NCBI RefSeq assembly: GCF_010894435.1
Contig: NZ_JAAIXZ010000005.1
Coordinates: 557,558-621,557 of the forward strand
Direction of reading: 5' to 3'
DNA from: Pyxidicoccus trucidator
GTDB taxonomy: Bacteria; Myxococcota; Myxococcia; Myxococcales; Myxococcaceae
DNA: 64,000 nucleotides
Made by a program: the position numbers and the translations under genes
Notes under the pieces: model-generated
What the model was told of the DNA's origin: nothing
The model's input: the letters and a program-made list of their open reading frames with translations, nothing else
Databases searched by the model: none
Part shown: in pieces, positions 7,513 through 16,100 of the stretch
How positions within the stretch are numbered: position 1 is the first letter of the stretch
How the letters are laid out: each line of letters starts with the position of its first letter

Positions 7513-7902
7513 ATGTTTCAAGGGCAGCAGCTCGCCTCCATCCAGGGGCTGCACGTCACCTTCACCGACGCCAACAAGGACGGCCTCGCCGACGCGCTGC
7601 TCTACAGCCCGGGCAGCGGCACCTCGACGCTGTACGCCAACACCGGCGACGGGTTCGTCGCCCAGCCGGTGGGCGCCTTCGCATCCCTGGGGATGGGCGT
7701 CTCGGCGCCGCTGGCCGCGGACGTCGTCGGCAGCGGCAACGCCGAGCTGTACTGCCTGGTGGCGGGCAAGGCGCGTACGGTGGCGCTCGACGCCGCGCCC
7801 ACCGGACTGCTGCAGGAGGCGGACGACGGGCGGGGCACGCGGCAGCAGCTCGGCTACGCGCGCGGGCCGGCCACCCCCGGGGCCTACCCGCAGCCGAGCG
7901 CA
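7513..7902 (+). pseudogene. Fragment of an RHS/SpvB-TcdB-like toxin (FG-GAP region)
   Basis: About 130 codons are readable. They contain an FG-GAP/VCBS-type calcium-binding motif (TDANKDGLADALLY), a second repeat-like segment (LAADVVGSGNAELYCL), then EADDGRGTRQQLGYARG. The last resembles the start of the region after the beta-propeller in SpvB/TcdB-type Tc toxin subunits, where a 'NG-G' turn precedes a Y-tract. No signal, no complete domain and no downstream RHS core are present, and the frame runs into transposase-like sequence. It is read as a decayed piece of a much larger toxin gene brought in or broken by a mobile element. Confidence 0.55.
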
Positions 7903-8031
7903 CGCGGCACTTCCGCGTGCCGACGCTGGAGCGCTGGTACTACCGCTTCCGCAAGCACGGCCTCGCCTCCCTGCGGCCCCAGCCGCGCAAGGACGCAGGC
8001 CGCGCCAAGGCGCTCGATGAGCTGGGCAATG
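7896..8031 (+). pseudogene. Transposase N-terminal helix-turn-helix fragment
   Basis: In a different frame from the toxin fragment, the translation RHFRVPTLERWYYRFRKHGL is followed by ASLRPQPRKDAGRAKAL. This is typical of the N-terminal HTH of IS481/ISNCY-like DDE transposases (pattern 'tl.rW..ryr..Gl.gL.prpr...Gr'). The catalytic DDE domain is absent and the match fades by ~8031. It marks an old insertion at the edge of the island. Confidence 0.55.
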
Positions 8032-8092
8032 CGGCACCGCCTGCGCCTGGCCGGCTGCGAGCGAGAGCTGTTCCCTCGTGACGCCGTTCACG

Positions 8093-8137
8093 GCAAACCA
8101 AAAAGGGCAGTGCCACACGTCGTGCGGCACTGCCCTT
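8093..8137 (-). terminator. Intrinsic terminator of nrdAB
   Basis: AAGGGCAGTGCC (8103-8114) pairs perfectly with GGCACTGCCCTT (8126-8137). On the minus strand the stem is followed by a run of five Ts. It lies 24 nt downstream of the nrdB stop. Confidence 0.85.
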
Positions 8138-8161
8138 GATGAGTCGACTGACTTTCTTACG

Positions 8162-9172
8162 TCAGAACGCCGCGTCGAACACCACGTCCGTGGCCGCACC
8201 GACTCCGACGGCCACCTGGTACGACGACACGCGGCGCTCGAAGAAGTTGGTGAGCTCCTGCACGTCCTGCAGGTCCATGAAGTGCAGCGGGTTCTTGGTC
8301 CGGAACACCGGCGCCATGCCCAGCATCTGGAGCCGCTGGTCCGCCACGTACTCCAGGTAGCCGCGCATCTCCTGCACGGACAGCCCCATCACTCCGCCGC
8401 TCAGCAGGTCCTGCGCGAACTGCGTCTCGCACTCCACCGCGTCGCGCATCATCGCCACCACGTCGCGCTCCATCTGCGCGTCGAAGAGGTCCGGCTCCTC
8501 CTTGCGCGCCACCTGGATGCACTCGAACGCGAAGCCCATGTGCGCGCTCTCGTCGCGGAACACCCAGTTGGTCCCCGCCGCCAGCCCGTTCAACAGGCCC
8601 TTGCTGCGCAGGAAGTACACGTAGGCGAACGCCGCGAAGAAGAAGAGCCCCTCGATGCAGCCCGCGAAGCAGATGAGGTTGAGCAGGAACTTCCGCCGCT
8701 CGTCCTTCGTCCGCAGCTCGTCCAGCCCGTGGACGCTGTCCATCCACTTCATGCAGAAGCGCGCCTTGCGCTGGATGGAGGGGATGTTGTCGATGGCCGC
8801 GAAGGCCTTCGCCCGCTCCGCCGGGTCCGGCACGTACGTGTCCAGCAGCGTCAGGTAGAACTGGACGTGCAGCGCCTCTTCATACAGCTGGCGCGACAGG
8901 TACATCCGCGCCTCGGGCGCGTTGATGTGCTTGTACAGGTTCAGCACCAGGTTGTTGCCGACGATGCTGTCTCCCGTCGCGAAGAACGCCACCAGCCGGT
9001 GGATGAGATGGCGCTCCGCGTCCGTCATCTTCGACCGCAGGTCCACCAGGTCCGTGGAGAAGTCCACCTCCTCCACAGTCCAGGTGTTCTTGATGGCGTT
9101 CCGGTACATCTCGAAGAACTGCGGGTACGCCATCGGGCGCAGCGTCAGGTTCAATCCAGGATTCAGCAGCAT
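8162..9172 (-). CDS. nrdB: Class I ribonucleoside-diphosphate reductase, beta subunit
   Basis: The radical-generating small subunit of ribonucleotide reductase makes dNTP precursors with NrdA. It is 336 aa, the normal R2 length. The di-iron ligands are visible: Asp68 (ATGDSIVG), Glu99 and His102 (EEALHVQFY), a Glu in AGCIEGLFF and the Glu/His pair in FRDESAHMGF. Tyr106, four residues after His102, corresponds to the radical Tyr122 of E. coli R2, so this is a tyrosyl-radical type and not a Phe-bearing class Ic. AAGGAG lies ~10 nt before the ATG. The gene is 76 nt downstream of nrdA in the same operon and is followed by a strong terminator. Confidence 0.97.
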   Translation of the reverse strand: MLLNPGLNLTLRPMAYPQFFEMYRNAIKNTWTVEEVDFSTDLVDLRSKMTDAERHLIHRLVAFFATGDSIVGNNLVLNLYKHINAPEARMYLSRQLYEEALHVQFYLTLLDTYVPDPAERAKAFAAIDNIPSIQRKARFCMKWMDSVHGLDELRTKDERRKFLLNLICFAGCIEGLFFFAAFAYVYFLRSKGLLNGLAAGTNWVFRDESAHMGFAFECIQVARKEEPDLFDAQMERDVVAMMRDAVECETQFAQDLLSGGVMGLSVQEMRGYLEYVADQRLQMLGMAPVFRTKNPLHFMDLQDVQELTNFFERRVSSYQVAVGVGAATDVVFDAAF

Positions 9173-9248
9173 TGCTTCGGTGCTCCTTGCGCTGCGCGCG
9201 CGGGTTCTTGCCTGTCCTTCGGAACTGCGGTGCTTCAGCGCCTCGGGC

Positions 9249-11759
9249 CTACTGGCAGGCCTCGCACGCCTCCGGGTTCTCCAGCGAGCAGGCCACCGCC
9301 TCGGCCTCGGTCGCCTTCGCCTCCACCGGAGCAGGGGTCGCCGGCATCGTCGTGCCCATGCCCGCCCCGTTCACCGTGGCCTTCGCAATCCGCGTGGCCG
9401 GGCGCGAGCGCAGGTAGTACGTCGTCTTCAGCCCCTTCTGCCACGCGTAGAAGTACATCGACGACAGCTTGCCGATGTTCGGCGTCTCCACGAACAGGTT
9501 GAGCGACTGGCTCTGGTCGATGAAGGCCCCGCGGTCCGCGCCCATGTCGATGAGCGAGCGCATCGGAATCTCCCAGGCCGTCCGGTACACCGCCCGCAGG
9601 TTCTCCGGCAGCTCGGTGATGTCCTGCACGCTGCCCTCGGCCATCTTGATGCGGTTGCGGACGTTCTCGTTCCAGATGCCCAGCGCCTGCAGGTCACGCA
9701 CGAGGTAGCGGTTCACCTGGAGGAAGTCGCCCGACAGCGTCTCTCGCTTGAACAGGTTGGACACCTGCGGCTCGATGCACTCGTAGCAGCCGACAATCGA
9801 CGCAATCGTCGCCGTGGGCGCAATCGCAATCATCAGCGAGTTGCGCAGGCCGTGCTTCAGGATGCGCTGGCGCAGCGCATCCCAGCGCGCCGTGTCCTCG
9901 GGCACCACGCCCCAGGCGTCGAACTGCAGCTCGCCCTTCGCCGCCCGCGTCTCCGGGAAGGAGGGGTGCGCGCCGAGCTGCTCGGCCAGCTCGCACGAGG
10001 TGGTCAGGGCCGCGAAGTAGATCTCCTCGGAGATCTTCTTCGACAGCGCCCGCGCCTCGGGAGCGTCGAACGGCATGCGGAGCTGGAAGAACACGTCCTG
10101 CAGGCCCATCAGCCCCAGGCCCACCGGACGCCAGCGGCGGTTGGAGTCCGCGGCCGTGGAGATGGGGTAGTAGTTGAGGTCGATGACCCGGTCCAACTGC
10201 TTCAGGGCCAGGTGCGCGTTGGCGCGCAGGCGGTCGAAGTCGAACTTCCCGTCCACCACCATGCGGCTCAGGTTCAGCGAGCCCAGGTTGCACACCGCCG
10301 TCTCACCCTGGCTCGTCACCTCCAGGATTTCGGTGCAGAGGTTGGACAGGTGGATGACGTTGCCGTCCTTGCCCGTCTGGTTGCTCTTGCGGTTGCAGAT
10401 GTCCTTGAAGGTCATCCAGCCGTTGCCCGTCTGCGCCAGCACCTTCATCATCCGGGCGTAGAGGTCACGCGCCTTCACCTTGCGCATGGCCAGGCCCTTG
10501 GCCTCGGCCTCTGCGTAGGCCTTCTCGAAGGCGTCGCCGTACAGGTCCGTCAGGTGCGGGACGACCTTCGGGTCGAACAGGCTCCAGTCGCCGTCTCCCT
10601 CCACGCGCTTCATGAAGAGGTCCGGCACCCAGTTGGCCAGGTTCAGGTTGTGCGTGCGGCGCGCGTCGTCGCCGGTGTTCTCACGCAGCTCGAGGAAGTC
10701 CTCGATGTCCGCGTGCCACGACTCCAGATAAACGCAGCAGGCGCCCTTGCGCTTGCCGCCCTGATTCACGGCGGCGACGGAGGCGTCCAGCGTCTTCAGC
10801 CAGGGGACGATGCCGTTGGAGTGGCCGTTGGTGGAGCGGATGAGCGAGCCGCGCGCGCGCACCCGGTGGTACGCCACGCCGATGCCGCCGGAGAACTTCG
10901 ACAGCATCGCGATGTCCGAGTACTTCTTGTAGATGGCGTCCAGCTCGTCCGCGGGCGAGTCCAGCAGGAAGCAGCTGGAGAGCTGCTCGTGGCGCGTGCC
11001 CGAGTTGAACAGGGTGGGCGAGCTGGGCATGTACTCCAGCGAGCTGAACAGCCGGTACAGCTCAATCGCCTCGCGCGCGTTGTCGCCGCTGAGCGCGCAG
11101 GCCACGCGGAGGAAGAACTCCTGCGGCGTCTCCAGCACCTCGCGCGTCTGCGGGTTCTTCAGGAGGTACCGGTCATAGACGGTGCGCAGGCCGAAGTACT
11201 CGAAGAGGTCGTTGCGCGTCGGGTCGATGGCGGCGTTGAGCTTGCGCGCGTTGGCCTGGACGAACTGGAGCAGCCGGTCCGCGATGAGGCCGTGCTTGTG
11301 GCCGGCGGCGATGGACTGGCTGAAGGAGTGGATCTCCTGGTTGCTGACCTCCTTCTGGATGAAGGCGGACAGCAGGCGCGCGGAGAGGCGGCCGTACTCG
11401 GGCTCTTCGGCGATGAGGGCGGCGGCCGTCTGGATGGAGAGCCCGTCCAGCTCGCGCGTGGTGGCGCCGTCATACAGGCCGGAGATGGTCTTCGTGGCCA
11501 CGCGCATGACGTCCACGCGGGGCAGGCCCACGCAGCAGCGACCCACCGCGCGGACAATCTTGTTGAGGTCCACCGGCTCCGCGCCGCCGTTGCGCTTCTT
11601 CACGCGCATCGTGGTGGCGCCGAACTCGGCGGGAGCGGTCTCCGTGGGTGCTGGCGCTGGCGCTGGCGTGGCCGTCATGGACGGCACCGGGTGGCCATTG
11701 GTGGTGGGCGGAACGGCCAGGTTGGCGGCAGCAGGCTTCACGGGCGTTTCGAAGTTCAC
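9249..11759 (-). CDS. nrdA: Class I ribonucleoside-diphosphate reductase, alpha subunit
   Basis: Catalytic large subunit reducing ribonucleoside diphosphates. An ATP-cone begins at MRVKKRNGGAEPVDLNKIV, giving allosteric activity control. Active-site elements are the SSCFLL cysteine, NLCTEI (Asn, radical Cys, Glu), the partner cysteine in TAVCNLGSLNLS and the tandem tyrosines of TTYYLRSRP for radical transfer. The extreme C-terminus CEACQ carries the redox shuttle cysteines. The start is uncertain. The ORF extends to a GTG at 11837 with no ribosome binding site, while GTG at 11759 has GGAG ~10 nt upstream and is preferred. A low-complexity Ala/Pro/Thr stretch (TPAPAPAPTETAP) precedes the ATP-cone. 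Confidence 0.96.
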   Translation of the reverse strand: MNFETPVKPAAANLAVPPTTNGHPVPSMTATPAPAPAPTETAPAEFGATTMRVKKRNGGAEPVDLNKIVRAVGRCCVGLPRVDVMRVATKTISGLYDGATTRELDGLSIQTAAALIAEEPEYGRLSARLLSAFIQKEVSNQEIHSFSQSIAAGHKHGLIADRLLQFVQANARKLNAAIDPTRNDLFEYFGLRTVYDRYLLKNPQTREVLETPQEFFLRVACALSGDNAREAIELYRLFSSLEYMPSSPTLFNSGTRHEQLSSCFLLDSPADELDAIYKKYSDIAMLSKFSGGIGVAYHRVRARGSLIRSTNGHSNGIVPWLKTLDASVAAVNQGGKRKGACCVYLESWHADIEDFLELRENTGDDARRTHNLNLANWVPDLFMKRVEGDGDWSLFDPKVVPHLTDLYGDAFEKAYAEAEAKGLAMRKVKARDLYARMMKVLAQTGNGWMTFKDICNRKSNQTGKDGNVIHLSNLCTEILEVTSQGETAVCNLGSLNLSRMVVDGKFDFDRLRANAHLALKQLDRVIDLNYYPISTAADSNRRWRPVGLGLMGLQDVFFQLRMPFDAPEARALSKKISEEIYFAALTTSCELAEQLGAHPSFPETRAAKGELQFDAWGVVPEDTARWDALRQRILKHGLRNSLMIAIAPTATIASIVGCYECIEPQVSNLFKRETLSGDFLQVNRYLVRDLQALGIWNENVRNRIKMAEGSVQDITELPENLRAVYRTAWEIPMRSLIDMGADRGAFIDQSQSLNLFVETPNIGKLSSMYFYAWQKGLKTTYYLRSRPATRIAKATVNGAGMGTTMPATPAPVEAKATEAEAVACSLENPEACEACQ

Positions 11760-11860
11760 GAGCGGCTCACTCCGGACAAAGGCATGGCCTTGGGCAGACG
11801 CGGGTATCTGCCCCGGGGAGGACGGACCCCAGGCCACGCTACTGGAAAAGTGTTCAGGTG

Positions 11861-11887
11861 AGACCCGTCCTGTGAGGGGACGGGTCT
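11861..11887 (-). promoter_or_regulatory. Stable hairpin in the nrdA leader
   Basis: AGACCCGTCC (11861-11870) pairs perfectly over 10 bp with GGACGGGTCT (11878-11887). On the minus strand a ...CACTTTTCC tract follows about 10-15 nt later. The position, ~100 nt before the likely nrdA start, would suit an attenuator or another leader control element, but no known riboswitch is recognised. Confidence 0.5.
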
Positions 11888-12046
11888 AGGGTCTGGGGGA
11901 GGCCGGGAGGATGGGGTCTTTTATGAGGCAGCAGTTCGCTGTGCGCAAGTAACCCACAACCCCTCCTCAGCCCCACGTCACGGCGGCGTCTCCGGCTGGG
12001 GCCCCGGCGACCGGCCACAAGCTATGGGGGGGTCCCCAGCCTGTCA

Positions 12047-12096
12047 ACGCGAGATCTAGTGCTTGGGTGGGCTCGATCATTGCAATCTATGATCGA
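12047..12096 (-). promoter_or_regulatory. Palindromic operator candidates upstream of nrdAB
   Basis: A perfect 8-8-8 palindrome TCGATCAT-N8-ATGATCGA occupies 12073-12096. An adjacent sequence at 12047-12062 (ACGCGAGATCTAGTGC) matches 11 of 16 positions of the NrdR box consensus acacwatatatwgtgt. A second, weaker match starts ~31-33 bp away inside the palindrome, which is the spacing typical of paired NrdR boxes. The rest of the 368-bp gap (11838-12205) shows no ORF of note. NrdR assignment is tentative. Confidence 0.4.
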
Positions 12097-12205
12097 TCTC
12101 CAACACGTTTCGTCACGTTCTCCTGACGACACTCGGTGAGGGCCTCAGCGACGCAGTGTATGGGCCTCCTGGAATCCAACCTGAGCGGCCGGAAATGGCG
12201 CCAGG

Positions 12206-13015
12206 TCAGGGGGTGTCGCCTGCGTCCTGGACCTCCGGAACCGGCGCCGGGGGCGGCGTCCCTTCCGGGGTGCTACCTGTAGGTGCAGGTGCGGGAGCCG
12301 GCGGCTCCGGGGCGGGCTGAGGCGGGGGCTGCCGTGCCGCCTCGGGGCCGCTCAGGGTGTGGACGGCGCGGCGGAGGGCTTCTTCCAGTTCCCGGGCGGG
12401 GGGCGTGACGGCGGTGAGCATCTGGTTGGCGCTGCGGGCGTGGCGGCTCTCGCTCTCGGCGGCCATCTTGAGCTGGGTGAGGGCGTCGCCCACGAGGCGG
12501 CGGGCGTCCTCCAGCTTCTGGCGGGCCTGGTAGTAGGCGACGTCCGTCATGAGCTTCTTGAGCGTCAGGCTCTGCTCCTCGGTGATGCCTGAGAGCTTCT
12601 CAGCGCGACGCAGGTAGTAGAGGCCCTGGTCCACCCTGGCGGGCTCGTCCGAGGCGATTCTGGGGCGCGCCAGGGCCTCCAGGAGGGGAAAGAGGGCGCG
12701 GTCCAGCTCGTCGCGCTCGGTGAACTTCTGCTGGACGAGCGCGGTGACGTCCTGGCCCTCCACGGCGATGGGGGCGTAGGCGTCCGCCAGCCGCGGGTCC
12801 CCGGGGCGGTAGGGGACGGCGCCCATGGGGGCGTTGCGGCCCTTCATCACCGCCAGCTGCCCGTCCAGGAGGGCCAGGGTGAAGGTGCGCGCGTTGAGCT
12901 GGGAGAGGAGGAAGACGCTCACACCCGTCAGGCCGAGGATGAGCGTGAAGACGATGAGCCGCGTGAAGGTGCGCCTGGCCCGGTAGCCGAAACCCTGTTG
13001 TCCCGCTGCGTTCAT
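12206..13015 (-). CDS. Conserved single-pass membrane protein of unknown function
   Basis: 269 aa, not recognised. Residues ~18-40 form one hydrophobic helix (FTRLIVFTLILGLTGVSVFL) preceded by basic residues, giving an N-in anchor. The middle (~95-215) is charged and helical (DELDRALFPLLEALARPR, LKKLMTDVAYYQARQKLEDARR). The last ~45 residues are Pro/Ala-rich (PPPQPAPEPPAPAPAP) and probably disordered. It lies between nrdAB and the divergent coiled-coil protein gene, whose start is 104 bp away. The helical part could be periplasmic and bind a partner; nothing in the sequence shows an enzyme. Confidence 0.75.
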   Translation of the reverse strand: MNAAGQQGFGYRARRTFTRLIVFTLILGLTGVSVFLLSQLNARTFTLALLDGQLAVMKGRNAPMGAVPYRPGDPRLADAYAPIAVEGQDVTALVQQKFTERDELDRALFPLLEALARPRIASDEPARVDQGLYYLRRAEKLSGITEEQSLTLKKLMTDVAYYQARQKLEDARRLVGDALTQLKMAAESESRHARSANQMLTAVTPPARELEEALRRAVHTLSGPEAARQPPPQPAPEPPAPAPAPTGSTPEGTPPPAPVPEVQDAGDTP

Positions 13016-13119
13016 GTCGCCTGCTCTCCTGTCGTCCAGGCGCGAGGCCGATTTTCGGCCCTGGCGCTTAACTTGGGGCTCGGTCGCCCACGGCTATACT
13101 CCCACCCCCGAACACACCC

Positions 13120-16100
13120 ATGCATCACACATTCCGCCGCATGGGGCCCAGTGAACTGCTGCCCCGGTACATTTTCGCGGAGAGCCTCTTCGCCCGTCGC
13201 CGGGTGCTGGAAGTCGACGCCGTCGCCTCGACGGGCGGCGAGAGCGCGCGCTTCCTCGTCGAGCGCGGCGCGCGCGCCGTGGTGTCGTGCGACGCGGACG
13301 TGACGGCGGTGGAGGCGGCGCAGAAGGCCCACGGGGGCCCGGCGCTGCGCTTCCGTGCCAACGTCTACGACGACTTCGAGTCCGGCAGCTTCGACGTGGT
13401 GCTGGTGGCGGACCTGGCGCCGTACGTGAAGGCTCCGGAGCTGCTGGCGGAGCTGGCGCGGCTGGTGACGAAGCAGGGCTACCTCCTGGGCGGCCTGCGC
13501 AACGTGGCGGGGCTCGCGCTGCCGCAGTTGCTGGAGCCCGAGGAGGGCGTGCCGCCCACGTACGGGCTGCTGCTCGACGCGCTCTCCGTCCACTTCCCTC
13601 ATGTGGCGGTGGCCACGCAGTCGCCGGTGCTGGGCTACCAGCTCGCGTTCGAGAACGGCGAGGGGCTCCAGGTCGACGGCACGCTGGTGAATGGCAGCGA
13701 GGCCGCCTACTTCCTGGTGGTGGCAGGGCAGGAGCCGTCGCGGGTGGTGGACCCCACGTGGGTGCAGCTGCCGCCGGAGCCGCTGGCCTTCACCCGCGGG
13801 AAGCTGGACGAGGTGGTGGCGCGCGCGAAGTCCTGGGAGGACCGCAGCGCCCGGCTGAAGGAGTCGCTGACGAAGCTCCGCGCGGAGCTGACGGACCGCG
13901 AGGCGGAGGCGGCGTCGCTGCGGCCGGCGTTGGAAGTGGCTCGGGACTCGGTGGCGCGGCTCACCGCGCAGCTGGAACTGGCGCGCGGCACGCAGGAGTC
14001 GCAGCGTGAGCGAGATGACCTGTCCGGGAAGCTGCGCCGACGCGAGCTGGAGTTGCAGGTGGCGCAGGAGCGGCTGGCGGACGCGGACCGTCGGCTCGCG
14101 GCGCAGCGGCTGGAGGTGGAAGCCGCGCAGCGCGCCCAGGCGGACGCGGGGGTGCAGGTGCTGGCCGCGCAGGAAGCCCTGCGGCTGGAGCGGGCCCGGC
14201 GCGAGGAGACTGTCGCCTCCCTGGACGAGGCCCGGGAGCGGCTGACCCAGGCCTACGCGCAGGTGCGCGAGGTGCAGGACGAGCTGTCCACGCTGCGCAT
14301 CGACCGCGAGAAGGACCGGCTGGCGGCGGAGCGCGCCGTCGAGCTGTCCGAGGACCGGCGCAAGGCGGCGGAGGCCGCGCGCGAGCGGGAGCTGCGCATC
14401 GCCGAGCAGTACTCGGCGGCGCTCGCGGCCGTGGAGCACCTGAAGGCCGAGGCGACGCGGGCGGAGGAGCTGTCTCGCGACTCGGGCACGGCGGTGGCGG
14501 TGAAGGAGGCCGAGCTGGCGCGCGTGGCGCGTGAGCTGGTGGACGCGAAGCAGCGGACCGCGTCGGCCGAAGGCGCGCGCAAGGACGCGGAGGCGCGGCT
14601 GGAGGCGCTCCAGTCCGAAGGGCGTGGGCTGGAGACGGAGCTGACCGCGTCGCGCGAGGCCGAGGCCCGGCTGCGCGGCGAGGTGGAGACGCTGACGCGC
14701 GGCGAGGCGGCGGCGCGGGCCACGGCGGCACAACTGGAGGAGTCGCTCCACGAGGCCAGTCAGCGACTGACGGCGCTGGAGGCGGAGCGCGCGCGGACCG
14801 AGGAGCGGCTCGGGCAGGCGCTGGAGACCGAGCGGGCGGAGCTGCGGGAGCGGCTGGCCTCGCAGGAGCAGGCGCTGGAAGAGGCGCGTGCCAGGGCGGA
14901 GGCGCTGGCCGGGAAGGTCCGTGACGAGACAGCGGCGCGGGCGGACAGCGAGGCCCAGCGGCTGGAGTTGGAGGAGGAGCGCCAGGCACTCGTCCGACGC
15001 GTGGTGGAGCTGGAGGCGGAGGCTTCCGCACGTGCTCGGACGCAGCGGGAGGAGATGGAGCTGGCGCTCCAGGCCGCGCGGACGGAGCTGGAGGCGCGGA
15101 CGTCGCAGGTGCGCGGCGAGCTGGACGAGGAGCGGCAGGCGCGCGTCTCTGTAGAGGAGGCGCTGCGGCTGGCTCGCGAGCAGCTGGAGGATGCGGCCCG
15201 GCGGCTGTCCGAGGCCGAGTCCACCCTGGCTCGCACCCGGGAGTCGCTGGACGCCGAGGTGCTGCGGCGCACCGAGCTGGAGTCGGCGCTGGCCGAGGCT
15301 CGCGCCACGCTGGAGTCCGAGCGCGAGGGGCGGGAGCAGTCCGGCTCCGCGCTGGAGGCCTTGCGCTCCAAGCTGGACGCGGAGCACGCGCAGCGCGGCG
15401 GGGCGGAGAAGGCACTCGCGGAGACCCGCGCGGGGCTGGACGAGGCGCGACTGGCGCTCGCCGAGGCTCGCGAGGCGCTGGCCACCGAGCAGGAGCGGCG
15501 CGCGCGGTGGGAGGCGGCGCTCGCGGACGCGCAGGCGCAGCTCCAAGAGGAGGGGCAGCGGCGCGCCCAGGCGGAGGCGGCGCTTCAGGCTGAAGGCGCT
15601 CAGCGCACCCGGGCGGAGGCGGCGCTCGAAGAGGCGCAGGCCCGGCTCCAGGAGGAAGCGCAGCGGAACACGCAGGCCGAGTCGGCGCTGGCGGAGACCC
15701 AGGCACGGCTTCTGGAGGAGGCGCGGCAGCGCGCCCTGGCCGAGGCCTCGGCGGCGGAGGTGCAGGCGCGCCTTCAGCAGGAGGCGCAGCAGCGCGTTCA
15801 GCTGGGAGCCGCATCCGCGGAGGTCGAAGTCCGGCTCGAGCAGGAGGCGCGGCAGCGGGCCCAGGCGGAGGCCTCGGCGGTGGAGGTGCAGGCCCGGCTC
15901 CAGCAGGAGGCGCAGCTTCGCACCCAGGCGGAGGCCGCGGCGGCCGAGCTCGAGGCGCAGCACGCTCAGGCGGAAGCGGCGCTGTCGGAAGCGCGGACCC
16001 GACTGGAGGCCGAGGCGCAGCAGCGCTCACGGCTGGAGTCGGCGCTCGTCGACGAAGAGGCGCAGCGGGCTCGGGCGGAGGCTTCGCTGGTCGAGGCCCG

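Noticed and set aside
13012..15963. 983-codon minus-strand ORF opposite the coiled-coil gene, and similar long opposite-strand ORFs (17362-20988, 33415-38265, 50371-54285)
   Set aside because: They mirror real genes with strong codon-third-position GC bias. Their translations are Arg/Leu/Pro-rich text without domains, while the opposite strand encodes clear families.
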